Counted from the stretch's first letter, positions 8,586 to 17,689 are shown. The stretch is DNA of 64,000 nt from JAHDBG01 sp963922315 (GCA_963922315.1 CAWUID010000005.1:6751-70750), one strand, 5' to 3'. Notes: generated by a model not told the origin, from the sequence alone. Numbers and translations: made by a program.

Positions 8586-8707
8586 TAGGGGCGCACGGCG
8601 GTGCGCCCGTACATCCCGCGCGACCGTGCAAGCGTACGGGCGCATGGCTGTGCGCCCCTGCTACTAGACGGCCCGGTTCGGTACGGGCGCACCGCCGTGC
8701 GCCCCTA
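8586..8707. repeat. G+C-rich palindromic repeat cluster (REP/BIME-like)
   Basis: Two perfect 27-bp inverted copies of a sequence built around GGGCGCACGGCGGTGCGCCC lie at 8586-8612 and 8681-8707, and each is itself an imperfect palindrome. A third, slightly altered copy (GGGCGCATGGCTGTGCGCCC) lies between them at 8637-8656. The rightmost copy is inside the coding sequence of the metalloprotease and forms its last residues. It resembles the repetitive extragenic palindromes scattered in many proteobacterial genomes. Confidence 0.8.
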
Positions 8708-10637
8708 TTTGTGCTGATCCTGCATCATCACCATGCTCTTTGAGGTTTTCAGCAACTTTTTTACATAGTTTATTAAAAGTTTTGCCTCCCAGGTTTTCCT
8801 TAATCGTCGTTGTTTGATTCACAACAATATGTTTAACGTTGTTGATTGCCTGATCATCTACCTGATCTTCAGCAACAGATTTAGTCCCATCATCATTTAC
8901 CTGAAGCATTTTATACTTGCGTATGTTCGGTAGATTCAGGGTTAAATCAGCTTGTTGAGCGGCTTTACTACCAGGCAGGCGCTCCTTTACTTCGTTAAGC
9001 ACTTCATTCGCTTTGCTAAGTACTTTCGTACCACCCATAGCCAGAGTCCGTCCAACATCACTGTTGAAATAATCATCCGCTATTCTGTTAGCTTCCCTGC
9101 TCACAGGTTCGGCAACAATGAATACAAAAGGTGTTGCTGAGATGTTGACTTTACCTGCTTCACCATGCACACCGACGACGACGCTGATTTCATAGCGACC
9201 TGGTGCATCGACCACCCAACCCAGTTTGCCACCAGCCAGGCAGATCTCTCCGGTAATGGATTCACCAGTGGCTAAGCTCACCCCGGGTTCATCTTTATGG
9301 CAAGGCGTTGCGTAAGGCTGATATTTTTTAGCAAGCTGGCCATTACGAGAAACCTTAATGGTCATATGAGCGGTATCATCAAGCAGTTCCGGATCAACCT
9401 GCAGCGTTTCACCGCCTTTATTCGTGAGCGTAAGGTCAAGATTCACCAGTTCCAGAAACTCGTACACTGGCTTCGCTTTGTTACAACTGACGACAAGCTC
9501 AACGTCATTTGTCACCGGCTCGTCACCAGGCGCACCTGCTTCATTCTCAAAACCACCGCCAGCATGATCTGTGCCCCAGGCGTGCCCACCCATCTTCACA
9601 AATGATTCTGGTGCATGACGTAAAAACAGCAGCTCCTGATCGCTGAAACGGTATTCAAATGTATCAAAAAAACCATAATAACCCGCCGCGACACGGCTGG
9701 CATAATTCATATAACTTCTGGCTTCAGATTCATTCGCAACGCGGTTACACCAATTGCTTGTGCCAGACGTTTTAACCCATGAATGATACAGATTAAAGTT
9801 GTGACCCATTTCATGTATCAGTGTCATGAATTTATGGCGGTTGACGATGCTGGCACTGGCTCCGGAATAACTTGAGGTGCCGTGAAACAGCGCGGTGCCA
9901 CAACGTTGATGTGCCCCTATATCGTCAAACATGATGCCGGTATGGTCGTCATCATGCTTATTAGCTTGTAATACCCACATCGCCCAGGCTGAAGATTCAT
10001 CTTTTGACCAGGCAGTCTGCATCGCATCATGTAGCTCGGCATTACTCCAACGTGAATTAGAACCGGCATTGCTTGTCGCAACAGCACCTTCATTGCTGGT
10101 ATTGCGGACGATATTGATCCCGGCTTTCTGAAAGGTAGAGGCGATTGTGATGTCTGCATTGGGTAAAGAGGCCGGACGATGATTATCAATATTATGCGGA
10201 TTTAACGATAAAATCGGGCTAACGCCAGCTTCATGATCAATCTCGACATTCACTTCGCGGAAATGATCTGATACCTTTTTGTACCAATATTTCCATGCTT
10301 TATTTGTTCCGGATTTTTTAAGGTACACATAGATATAGTCATAGCCTCCGGCTGCATAGTGACCACCATAGTACACCCGTATTCTGTCTGGAATGTCGCC
10401 GCTACTGCCAATTCGGCCATCGCTGGATACCTTCAGAGAATCAGCATTGTCTTTGCGATACCAGATGTCGCCTTCCCAGTTGTTGTCGCCATCGGGAGCG
10501 AGGTCTGCAATCCAGTGTGATGGATAAGTGCTGCCGAGAGACAGACTGACTTTATTTTGCGGGTAGTCTCCATCAACATCAAAATGAGCAGTAAAAGTAT
10601 GCCCGCTGATGGTTTGAGTATATTTTCCACTTTTCAT
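8664..10637 (-). CDS. Metzincin-like zinc metalloprotease
   Basis: A 657-residue protein with the extended zinc motif HEMGHNFNLYH (H275, E276, H279, H285) and a following Met-turn candidate SYMNYA (M310), the arrangement of metzincin proteases. Residues 1-130 form an all-beta N-terminal domain rich in aromatic and Gly-Asp residues; residues 375-510 look like an Ig- or CARDB-like beta domain. No signal peptide is present at the start chosen (ATG 10637 with AAGGA seven bases upstream). The last nine or so residues before PNRAV are encoded by the palindromic repeat. Substrate unknown; an exported or contact-dependent effector role is possible but not shown. Confidence 0.8.
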   Translation of the reverse strand: MKSGKYTQTISGHTFTAHFDVDGDYPQNKVSLSLGSTYPSHWIADLAPDGDNNWEGDIWYRKDNADSLKVSSDGRIGSSGDIPDRIRVYYGGHYAAGGYDYIYVYLKKSGTNKAWKYWYKKVSDHFREVNVEIDHEAGVSPILSLNPHNIDNHRPASLPNADITIASTFQKAGINIVRNTSNEGAVATSNAGSNSRWSNAELHDAMQTAWSKDESSAWAMWVLQANKHDDDHTGIMFDDIGAHQRCGTALFHGTSSYSGASASIVNRHKFMTLIHEMGHNFNLYHSWVKTSGTSNWCNRVANESEARSYMNYASRVAAGYYGFFDTFEYRFSDQELLFLRHAPESFVKMGGHAWGTDHAGGGFENEAGAPGDEPVTNDVELVVSCNKAKPVYEFLELVNLDLTLTNKGGETLQVDPELLDDTAHMTIKVSRNGQLAKKYQPYATPCHKDEPGVSLATGESITGEICLAGGKLGWVVDAPGRYEISVVVGVHGEAGKVNISATPFVFIVAEPVSREANRIADDYFNSDVGRTLAMGGTKVLSKANEVLNEVKERLPGSKAAQQADLTLNLPNIRKYKMLQVNDDGTKSVAEDQVDDQAINNVKHIVVNQTTTIKENLGGKTFNKLCKKVAENLKEHGDDAGSAQIGAHGGAPVPNRAV

Positions 10638-10699
10638 GGTTAATCCTTATTATCGTTGGTAGCAGGAGCGATGATGTCGCTCCGTACATAAAGATGGTC

Positions 10700-10969
10700 T
10701 CAGCTTAGGCCATCCGACCAGTCGACCCGCAGTAGTTTGCCAGGTAGCCAGGGCAGGGCGATGATGCCGATGCCCCAGGGTAATTTACTGAGCATCTTAT
10801 CCAGGCTGAGCACAACCGGTTCAAAGACCAATGTGTCGACTTGTGAACTGAGCAGGATATTAGCAATACACCATACCTCAGCACAAGGCTCGGCACCGAG
10901 TAGAGAAAGTGAGACAGTTGCCAGTAATCTATTTAAACTGATCAGATTTGCATCCTGTATGTCTTGCAC
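10700..10969 (-). CDS. Hypothetical small protein
   Basis: An open frame of 89 codons starting with GTG at 10969, on the same strand and 62 bp ahead of the metalloprotease gene. It contains a hydrophobic stretch VVLSLDKMLSKLPWGIGIIALPWLPGKLLRVDW but no motif I recognise. No strong ribosome site is visible. It may be a real small gene in the operon or a chance frame; position and strand are the only support. Confidence 0.35.
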   Translation of the reverse strand: MQDIQDANLISLNRLLATVSLSLLGAEPCAEVWCIANILLSSQVDTLVFEPVVLSLDKMLSKLPWGIGIIALPWLPGKLLRVDWSDGLS

Positions 10970-11087
10970 CTCTAATGGTCAGTCAGTGTTGCACCGATGT
11001 TATCGGAGGTAGCAGAGAGCTTGGTGCATTGTTGTGAACTGATTTGCTGGTCTTGATGTGCTTCTATGTGGTTCTGTTTTTCAAACG

Positions 11088-13031
11088 TTAATTTGCGTTG
11101 GTGTGCGTATAGTCGGTGATCAGTTGTTCGACGACCGCAGGTTCCGCTAAGGTGGAAGTGTCTCCCAGGTCGGTCAGTTCTCCGGCGGCGATTTTACGCA
11201 GGATGCGGCGCATGATTTTGCCGGAGCGGGTTTTTGGCAAGCCTGGTGCCCACTGGATGATGTTGATCGTTGCGATTGGCCCGATTTCGCGGCGTACCTG
11301 CTGTATCAGTTCGGTCCGGAGTGCCGTGGTTCCGGTTTTCCCTGCCATCAGGGTGACATACGCATAAATGCCTTGTCCGGTGATGTCGTGCGGATAGCCG
11401 ACCACTGCGGCTTCTGCCACTTGTGGATGTAGCACCAGGGCAGACTCTATTTCTGCGGTGCCCAGCCGGTGTCCGGACACGTTCAGCACGTCGTCTACCC
11501 GTCCAGTGATCCAGTAGTAGCCATCCTCGTCCCGCCGTGCGCCATCCCCCGTGAAGTAATAACCGGGATATTGTGCAAAGTAGGTCTGGTAGAATCGTTC
11601 CGGGTCGCCATATACGCCACGCATCTGGGATGGCCAGGGGTGTTTCATCGCCAGGTTACCCTGCGCCGGATTGCCGTGGATTTCATTCCCGGTATCGTCC
11701 AGCAGGACTGGCTGTACGCCGAAGAAGGGCAGGGTGGCTGAGCCTGGTTTCAAGGGTGTGGCACCAGGTAGTGGGGTGATCAGATGCGCACCGGTTTCGG
11801 TTTGCCACCAGGTATCGACGATCGGGCAGCGTTGGTCGCCAACCACTTCGTGGTACCATTTCCAGGCTTCCGGGTTGATCGGTTCGCCGACGGTGCCGAG
11901 CAGGCGTAGGCTGGTGCGTCGGGTCTGGTGTACCCAGTCATCGCCGTTGCCCATCAAGGCACGGATCGCGGTCGGGGCGGTATAGAAAGTGGCAACCTGG
12001 TGTTTGTCGCAGATCTGCCAGAAGCGAGACGCATCCGGCCAGGTCGGGATGCCTTCGAAGAATAAGATTGTGGCGCCATTGGCTAGCGGGCCGTATAGAC
12101 AGTAGCTATGTCCGGTGATCCAGCCGACATCGGCGGTACACCAGTACACTTCGCCGGGTCGGTGGTCGAATACCAGGTCGTGGGTCATCGCGGCCTGCAG
12201 CAGGTAGCCTGCGGTGGTGTGTAAGACGCCTTTCGGTTTGCCGGTTGAGCCGGAGGTGTACAGAATGAACAGTGGATCTTCTGCTGCCATCGATTCTGCC
12301 GGGCAGTCGGCTGAGGCGGCCTGCATCGCATCGTGATACCACACATCCCGGTTATCATCCCAATCTACCGGTTCTCCGCCGCGTTGTACCACGATGCAGG
12401 TGTCGACTTGTGGGCAGTCGGCCAATGCCTGGTCGGCCTGGGCCTTCAGTGGGATTTTTTTGCCGCCCCGGACGGACTGATCGGCGGTGATCAGCACGGT
12501 ACAGTCGGCATCCTGAATGCGGTTTTTCAACGCATCTGGTGAGAAGCCGGCAAATACGACGGAATGGATGGCGCCGATCCGGGTGCAGGCGAGCATGGCG
12601 ATGGCGGCCTCCGGGATCATCGGCAGGTAGAGGGAAACCCGGTCTCCTTTACGTACGCCCCTGGCCTTCAGCACATTGGCGAAGCGGCAAACTGCAATAT
12701 GCAGTTCGCGGTAGCTGAGACGACGTGTCTCGTTTGGATCGTCACCTTCCCAGAGGATCGCGGTCTGTTCAGCACGGGTTGCCAGGTGCCGGTCGATGCA
12801 GTTAGCAGACACGTTCAGGGTGGCACCGTCAAACCAGCGGATGTGCAGGTCGTCTGCCTGGTAAGACCAGTCCAGTACTTGTTGCCAGGGTGTGTCAAAT
12901 TGGAGATACTGCGCCGCTTGTTGTGCCCAATAGGTTTCCGGGTCTGTGATGGATGTCTGGTATTGTTCAGCGTATTGTGCGGCATTGATTTTTGCGTTTG
13001 CTGCAAATTCACGAGGGACTGGGTGCATCAT
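11088..13031 (-). CDS. acs: Acetyl-coenzyme A synthetase (AMP-forming)
   Basis: A 647-residue member of the ANL adenylating superfamily, making acetyl-CoA from acetate, ATP and CoA. Core motifs are YTSGSTGKPKGV (phosphate loop), TWWQTETGAHLITP, YYFTGDGARRDEDGYYWITGR and the C-terminal PKTRSGKIMRRILRK with the catalytic lysine that is typically controlled by acetylation. Length is normal for Acs (about 650). GGAG lies upstream of the ATG. It is divergent from gcvT with a 55-bp gap, so regulatory space is short. Confidence 0.95.
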   Translation of the reverse strand: MMHPVPREFAANAKINAAQYAEQYQTSITDPETYWAQQAAQYLQFDTPWQQVLDWSYQADDLHIRWFDGATLNVSANCIDRHLATRAEQTAILWEGDDPNETRRLSYRELHIAVCRFANVLKARGVRKGDRVSLYLPMIPEAAIAMLACTRIGAIHSVVFAGFSPDALKNRIQDADCTVLITADQSVRGGKKIPLKAQADQALADCPQVDTCIVVQRGGEPVDWDDNRDVWYHDAMQAASADCPAESMAAEDPLFILYTSGSTGKPKGVLHTTAGYLLQAAMTHDLVFDHRPGEVYWCTADVGWITGHSYCLYGPLANGATILFFEGIPTWPDASRFWQICDKHQVATFYTAPTAIRALMGNGDDWVHQTRRTSLRLLGTVGEPINPEAWKWYHEVVGDQRCPIVDTWWQTETGAHLITPLPGATPLKPGSATLPFFGVQPVLLDDTGNEIHGNPAQGNLAMKHPWPSQMRGVYGDPERFYQTYFAQYPGYYFTGDGARRDEDGYYWITGRVDDVLNVSGHRLGTAEIESALVLHPQVAEAAVVGYPHDITGQGIYAYVTLMAGKTGTTALRTELIQQVRREIGPIATINIIQWAPGLPKTRSGKIMRRILRKIAAGELTDLGDTSTLAEPAVVEQLITDYTHTNAN

Positions 13032-13086
13032 GGTTGTCAGCTCCGGTTTATGGGTCGCTATTATCTTTATTGCAGGGTGAGTGTTG

Positions 13087-14178
13087 ATGTCGAATCAGAC
13101 ACCGTTATTTGAGGCGCATGTGGCGCTGGGTGCCCGTATGGTACCTTTTGCGGGTTGGGATTTACCAGTCCATTTTGGTTCGCAATTGGATGAACATCAT
13201 GCGGTACGGCGCCGGGCCGGGATGTTTGATGTGTGCCATATGCGTGCGGTAGATGTGACGGGGGCGGATGCGTGTGCTTTTTTACGCCGGGTGCTGGCGA
13301 ATGATGTGCAGAAGCTGCGTGTACCGGGCAAGGCTTTGTATTCGTGCTTGTTGTCCGATGATGGCGGTGTGCTGGATGATCTGATTGTGTATTTTCTGGC
13401 TTCAGACCGGTTCCGGCTGGTGGTGAACGCGGGGACAGCGTCGAAGGATATCGCCTGGTTGCAGTCGCAGGCAGCTGATCTGGCAGTGCAGGTTGTGCCC
13501 CGGGCTGATCTGGGGATGATCGCAGTGCAGGGCCCGCTGGCGCGCGAGCGGGTGTTGTCGTTGTTGCCGGATTCTGTGCGGCAGGCAGCAGCACAATTGA
13601 AACCGTTTTTTGCGCTGGTGGAAGAGGAATGGTTTGTGGCGCGGACCGGGTATACTGGTGAGGATGGGTTTGAGGTGATGCTGGATCAGGCAGCTTTGCC
13701 ATCTTTCTGGCAGCAGTTACTGGATATCGGGGTTCAACCTTGTGGTCTGGGTGCACGGGATACGTTGCGGCTGGAGGCGGGGATGAATCTGTACGGGCAG
13801 GATATGGATGAACAGGTTTCGCCTTTATCGTCCGGCCTGGCCTGGACGGTGGATCTGCACGATCCGGCACGTCGCTTTATTGGCCGCGAGGCGCTGGAGG
13901 CGGAGCTGGCTGCTGGGAGTGCTGCGCAGTTTGTCGGCCTGGTACTGGCTGGTAAGGGGGTGTTGCGACAGCATCAGCCGTTATTTGCGGATGATCAGCC
14001 GGTGGGTGAGGTGACATCTGGTGGCTTTGCGCCGACGTTACAACGTTCGATTGCCCTGGCGCGGGTGGTACCCGGTGTGGTCGGATCTTTATGTGTCGGG
14101 ATTCGTAACAAGCGGATGCCGGTGGTGCAGGTGAATCCGCCGTTTGTGCGGCGCGGTCAGGTCAAAGTTGCAGTATAG
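13087..14178 (+). CDS. gcvT: Glycine cleavage system T protein (aminomethyltransferase)
   Basis: A 363-residue folate-dependent protein that transfers the methylene group from H-protein-bound aminomethyl to tetrahydrofolate. Recognised from TPLFEAHVALGARMVPFAGWDLPVHFG at the start, the central ARTGYTGEDGFEVM and GLGARDTLRLEAGMNLYGQDMDE. A GTG at 13081 is in frame but the ATG at 13087, behind AGGGTGAG, gives the usual N terminus. gcvH follows after 39 bp; gcvP is not present in the window. No room exists upstream for a glycine riboswitch. Confidence 0.93.
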   Translation: MSNQTPLFEAHVALGARMVPFAGWDLPVHFGSQLDEHHAVRRRAGMFDVCHMRAVDVTGADACAFLRRVLANDVQKLRVPGKALYSCLLSDDGGVLDDLIVYFLASDRFRLVVNAGTASKDIAWLQSQAADLAVQVVPRADLGMIAVQGPLARERVLSLLPDSVRQAAAQLKPFFALVEEEWFVARTGYTGEDGFEVMLDQAALPSFWQQLLDIGVQPCGLGARDTLRLEAGMNLYGQDMDEQVSPLSSGLAWTVDLHDPARRFIGREALEAELAAGSAAQFVGLVLAGKGVLRQHQPLFADDQPVGEVTSGGFAPTLQRSIALARVVPGVVGSLCVGIRNKRMPVVQVNPPFVRRGQVKVAV

Positions 14179-14217
14179 GTGCCTCAGGGCATGTTTGATT
14201 TTTAATGAGGATTTGTC

Positions 14218-14610
14218 ATGAGTCATATTCCAGATAATCTGAAATTTACGACTAGCCATGAATGGGTGCAGTTAGCTGACGATGGCACTGCTAATATTGG
14301 CATCACGGATCATGCGCAGACATTGCTGGGCGATCTGGTGTTTGTTGAGCTGCCGGAAGTCGGGGACGATCTGGCACAGGGTGATGAGTGTGCGGTGGTG
14401 GAGTCGGTAAAGGCAGCTTCCGATGTCTATGCGCCGGTCAGTGGTCAGGTGGTTGCCTGTAATGGGGCATTGGAGGATGCACCAGAAACTATCAATGAAG
14501 ATCCATATGCGGAGGGCTGGTTGTTCAGGTTGAAATTATCTGACACAGCTGAGCTGGATGACTTGCTGGATGCGGCTGCGTATCGCGCATTGTGCGAGCA
14601 GGACGATTAG
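14218..14610 (+). CDS. gcvH: Glycine cleavage system H protein
   Basis: A 130-residue lipoyl carrier that shuttles the aminomethyl intermediate between the P, T and L proteins. The lipoylation site is lysine 65 in ESVKAASDVYAPVSG, and the family N terminus TSHEWVQLADDG is clear. A good ribosome site (GAGGA) precedes the ATG. It ends 20 bp before the convergent CorB-like gene. The absence of gcvP next to it means the P protein must be coded elsewhere. Confidence 0.95.
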   Translation: MSHIPDNLKFTTSHEWVQLADDGTANIGITDHAQTLLGDLVFVELPEVGDDLAQGDECAVVESVKAASDVYAPVSGQVVACNGALEDAPETINEDPYAEGWLFRLKLSDTAELDDLLDAAAYRALCEQDD

Positions 14611-14630
14611 CATTAAATCGGATTTGCCGC

Positions 14631-15884
14631 TCAGGGTTTGATGTGTGCGGTCTTCACACAGTTATCCTGCGTTTGCAGGATATCAATCGGAACGCCGGCA
14701 ATCCTGACGGATGTGCCGCTCTCCGGCAGGTTTTGCAGGTGTTCCACGATCAGGCCGTTGAGTGTTTTGGGTCCAGTCAGCGGTAAATCCCAGTTCAGCA
14801 GGCCGGCCAGTTCGCGCACGCTGGTGTGCCCCTGAACTAAGAAGGTATTGTCGTCCTGCAGCTGGATATCCGGTATATCGTCTGTGGGTACGGTGGTAAA
14901 TTCTCCAACGATTTGTTCCAGTAAGTCAGACATGGTCAGCAATCCCAGAATGTCGCCATATTCGTCAACAATCAGTCCGGAACGGCGTTTCTGGCGTTGA
15001 AACTGATGCAGTTGCTGGTGCAGTGAGGTGCCTTCCGGAATGTAGTAGGGCTCGCGTAACAGTGTTTGGAGTTGAGTGTGATCCAATTGTGGATGCTGCA
15101 GGCTTGCCCCCAGCACCTGGCGGACATGCAGGGTACCGACCATCTGATCAATATTGTGTCGATAGACCAGTACTCGGGTGTAGGGTAAGGTCTGTAGTCG
15201 TTGCAGGATCTGTGTCATCGGCTGGGTGATATCTACCCCTTCCAGATCCTGTCGAGGCACCATGATATCTTCAACCTGCAATTGCTCCAGATCGAGGATG
15301 CTGAGCAGCATGTTGCGGTGCCGTTGTGGTATCAGAACATCGGCCTCATTCACCACGGTACGTAATTCTTCGCGGCTGAGACTATCGCCTGCCTGCTGGT
15401 CGGGGTTGAGTCGCAGCAGGCGCAAGATGCTGTTTGCGACCAGGTTTACCAGCCACACAACCGGTGTGAGTAAACGCAGCAGGGGGGTGTAGATCCAGGC
15501 AGCTGGGTAGGCGAGCTTTTCCGGATGTAATGCAGCGAATGTTTTCGGTGCCACTTCGGCAAAGATCAGCACGATCAGAGTCAGCAGGCCAGCTGCGATC
15601 GGGATGGCGCCTTCTCCGCCCAGGCGCAGCGCAATCAGCGTGACCAGAGCGGAAGCCAGAATATTGACGAAGTTGTTGCCGAGCAGAATTAGTCCGATCA
15701 GTCGGTCGGGTTTTTGCAGTAAGGCATGGGCGAGGCGTGCACCAGCGTGACCGCTATCTGCCTGATGGCGCAGGCGATACCGGTTGAGGGTCATGAGGGC
15801 GGTTTCAGAACCGGAAAAAAAGGCAGAAAGGCAGAGTAATACGATCAGCAGGCCGCCTAAGACGGCAATCGGAATGGTGTCCAA
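14631..15884 (-). CDS. CNNM/CorB (YfjD)-like membrane protein with CBS and CorC domains
   Basis: A 417-residue protein with the DUF21 membrane domain (residues 5-180; SAFFSGSETALMTLNRYRLRHQ near the start), a pair of CBS domains (about 205-330; VEDIMVPRQDLEGVD opens the first) and a C-terminal CorC/HlyC transporter-associated domain (about 345-417). Such proteins are implicated in magnesium or cobalt export and homeostasis. It stands alone, convergent with gcvH, with a long upstream region. Confidence 0.9.
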   Translation of the reverse strand: MDTIPIAVLGGLLIVLLCLSAFFSGSETALMTLNRYRLRHQADSGHAGARLAHALLQKPDRLIGLILLGNNFVNILASALVTLIALRLGGEGAIPIAAGLLTLIVLIFAEVAPKTFAALHPEKLAYPAAWIYTPLLRLLTPVVWLVNLVANSILRLLRLNPDQQAGDSLSREELRTVVNEADVLIPQRHRNMLLSILDLEQLQVEDIMVPRQDLEGVDITQPMTQILQRLQTLPYTRVLVYRHNIDQMVGTLHVRQVLGASLQHPQLDHTQLQTLLREPYYIPEGTSLHQQLHQFQRQKRRSGLIVDEYGDILGLLTMSDLLEQIVGEFTTVPTDDIPDIQLQDDNTFLVQGHTSVRELAGLLNWDLPLTGPKTLNGLIVEHLQNLPESGTSVRIAGVPIDILQTQDNCVKTAHIKP

Positions 15885-16149
15885 ACGGATGGGTACCTGT
15901 GTGGCTGGAATGACTTATCATTTACAGATATTTTATGTTTCATGTCAAGCAAGTTGTAAAAAATCAGTAATGACTCAATGTGGGCTACTTCAGTTAAAAT
16001 ATAGATGAATATCACTTGTAAAAAGTCTGCTCGGGTGATGTTCGGAAACATCATTACAGGGTTTTCGGATGTTGGAAAGACGTAGATCATTCTCCATTTA
16101 CTAAGAAGAAAAGTCTGGCTTGATTATCTGAAAATTTATACTTGAAATA

Positions 16150-16265
16150 CCCCGTCGCTTGCGGCGGGGACAAAACTATGGAGGTTTCCAAAGGGGGAGA
16201 GGCGTGGCTCTCGCCCCTTTGGTCGCAGGCGAGGTTTCATACCTCGTCTGCGATTTAAATTTGAT
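16150..16265. repeat. Three-hairpin structured repeat, copy 1
   Basis: About 116 bp made of three consecutive hairpins: 16150-16169 (CCCCGTCG.../CGGCGGGG), 16190-16220 (AAAGGGGGAGAG/CTCTCGCCCCTTT) and 16222-16252 (TCGCAGGCGAGGT/ACCTCGTCTGCGA), ending in AAATTTGAT. A closely similar copy in the same direction lies at 17690-17806, and a worn inverted copy at 38505-38607. Stem differences between copies are compensated on the opposite arm. Confidence 0.8.
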
Positions 16266-16301
16266 TCTGGCAGGCGGCTTCATCTGCGAAGAGTATTTAA
16301 G

Positions 16302-16318
16302 GTGTTATAACATAAAAT
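16302..16318 (+). promoter_or_regulatory. Candidate Zur operator
   Basis: GTTATAACATAAA at 16304-16316 matches the Zur-box pattern GTTATANNATAAC in all but the last base, and contains the palindrome TGTTATAACA. It lies about 60 bp upstream of the COG0523 metallochaperone gene, a family very often repressed by zinc-loaded Zur. The match is by eye to the known consensus; binding is inferred. Confidence 0.6.
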
Positions 16319-16374
16319 TTTATGCCACCTTTTTTCCTCTGATTATTTTATCTTATATCAAAGCGAACATCACC

Positions 16375-17583
16375 ATGTCCCAAATCAGTAAACTGCCTGT
16401 AACCGTACTTTCCGGTTTTCTTGGTGCAGGAAAAACGACAGTACTCAGTCATATTCTGAATAACCGACAAGGCAGAAAAGTGGCCGTGATCGTGAATGAT
16501 ATGAGTGAAATCAATATTGATTCGGCGATTGTGCGAAATGAAGTTTCGTTAAACCGTAGTGAAGAAAAACTTGTGGAAATGAGTAATGGCTGTATCTGTT
16601 GTACCTTACGTGAGGATCTGTTAGAAGAAGTTAATAAGCTTGCACAGGATGGGCGCTTTGATTATTTGTTGATTGAATCCACAGGAATTTCTGAGCCCCT
16701 GCCGGTGGCAGAGACTTTTACCTTTGCAGATGAAAATGGTATTTCATTATCTGATCTGGCTGATCTGGATACGATGGTGACGGTGGTTGATGCGGTTAAT
16801 TTCCTGAAAGATTATGAAGAAGCACAATATTTACAAGAAGTGGGTGAGTCTTTAGGTGAAGACGATGAACGTAGTGTTGCTGACTTGCTGGTTGATCAGG
16901 TTGAGTTTGCCAATGTCATCCTTGTCAGCAAGACAGATTTAGTTGAAGCCAATGATATTGAACGCCTGATTGCTATCCTGAAAACGCTTAACACGAATGC
17001 TCGGATTATCCCAATCAATCGAGGTAAGGTAGACCTGGATGATGTTTTGAACACGGGTTTATTCGATTTTCAGCGCGCGCAGGAAGCACCTGGCTGGCTC
17101 AAAGAAATGCGTGGTGAGCATGTTCCTGAAACCGAAGAATATGGTATTAGCAGTTTTAGTTACTTAGCACGTCGTCCCTTTCATCCTGAAAAGTTTTACC
17201 AGTTTCTTCATGGTACAGAAGATTACGGCAAATTGATTCGTTCTAAAGGTTACTTCTGGTTGGCTTCACGCCCACAATTTGCGGGCCAATGGAGCCAGGC
17301 AGGAGGAATTGCTCATTATGGATTTGCTGGTATGTTCTGGAAAGCTGTACCTAAAGAGAACTGGCCCACTGATGAAAGTTATCTGGCTTCTATTGAGAAA
17401 CAGTGGGTTGAGCCTTTTGGTGATATGCGCCAGGAGCTTGTATTTATCGGCCAAGGGCTGGATCAGGATGGTGTTACTCAAGCGCTTGATAATTGCTTAT
17501 TAAATGAGGAAGAAGTGTTGCGGGGTAAAGATTACTGGGCCACATTGGCTGACCCATTTCCTGCATGGGATCAAAACACCTGA
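16375..17583 (+). CDS. COG0523 GTP-dependent metallochaperone (ZigA/YciC-like)
   Basis: A 402-residue G3E GTPase. Walker A is GFLGAGKTT (residues 14-22), the metal-binding CxCC is GCICC (72-76), followed by LIESTGISEP (Walker B region) and SKTDLVE for guanine recognition. The C-terminal CobW_C domain begins near residue 265 (FSYLARRPFHPEKFYQFLH). Members deliver or allocate zinc under zinc limitation. ATG 16375 is chosen because the family starts MSQISKLPVTVLSGF here. The gene lies between two direct copies of a structured repeat and behind a probable Zur box, suggesting zinc control and possibly movement as a unit. Confidence 0.9.
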   Translation: MSQISKLPVTVLSGFLGAGKTTVLSHILNNRQGRKVAVIVNDMSEINIDSAIVRNEVSLNRSEEKLVEMSNGCICCTLREDLLEEVNKLAQDGRFDYLLIESTGISEPLPVAETFTFADENGISLSDLADLDTMVTVVDAVNFLKDYEEAQYLQEVGESLGEDDERSVADLLVDQVEFANVILVSKTDLVEANDIERLIAILKTLNTNARIIPINRGKVDLDDVLNTGLFDFQRAQEAPGWLKEMRGEHVPETEEYGISSFSYLARRPFHPEKFYQFLHGTEDYGKLIRSKGYFWLASRPQFAGQWSQAGGIAHYGFAGMFWKAVPKENWPTDESYLASIEKQWVEPFGDMRQELVFIGQGLDQDGVTQALDNCLLNEEEVLRGKDYWATLADPFPAWDQNT

Positions 17584-17689
17584 TTGCTACAAGCTCAGCT
17601 CTGCTTAAGCCGTTGAGCTAGTCTTATATCCGGACTATCGACATCAGATGGTATCCTCGAAATACCTACCGCTTTTTAATCTGAGAATT

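Larger units (their letters stand above)
15885..16374. other. Intergenic region between corB-like gene and COG0523 gene
   Basis: This 490-bp region has no convincing gene. It must hold the promoter of the CorB-like gene on the minus strand. A short perfect hairpin lies at 16036-16053 (stem TGATGTT/AACATCA). From 16150 to 16265 there is a structured repeat, and at 16302-16318 a likely Zur operator. An open frame reaching from 16159 into the COG0523 gene passes through the repeat and is not a real N-terminal extension. Confidence 0.7.

Noticed and set aside
13032..13086. Glycine riboswitch before gcvT
   Set aside because: Only 55 bp separate the divergent acs and gcvT starts and no aptamer-like structure is seen; none was found before glyA either.
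13067..13870. 267-codon proline-rich frame opposite gcvT
   Set aside because: Antisense of a well-supported gene; its Pro/Thr/His-rich composition is what codon bias of gcvT gives in the opposite frame.
16159..16374. 72-residue N-terminal extension of the COG0523 protein
   Set aside because: The frame is open by chance through the structured repeat and the Zur box; the family starts at 16375.
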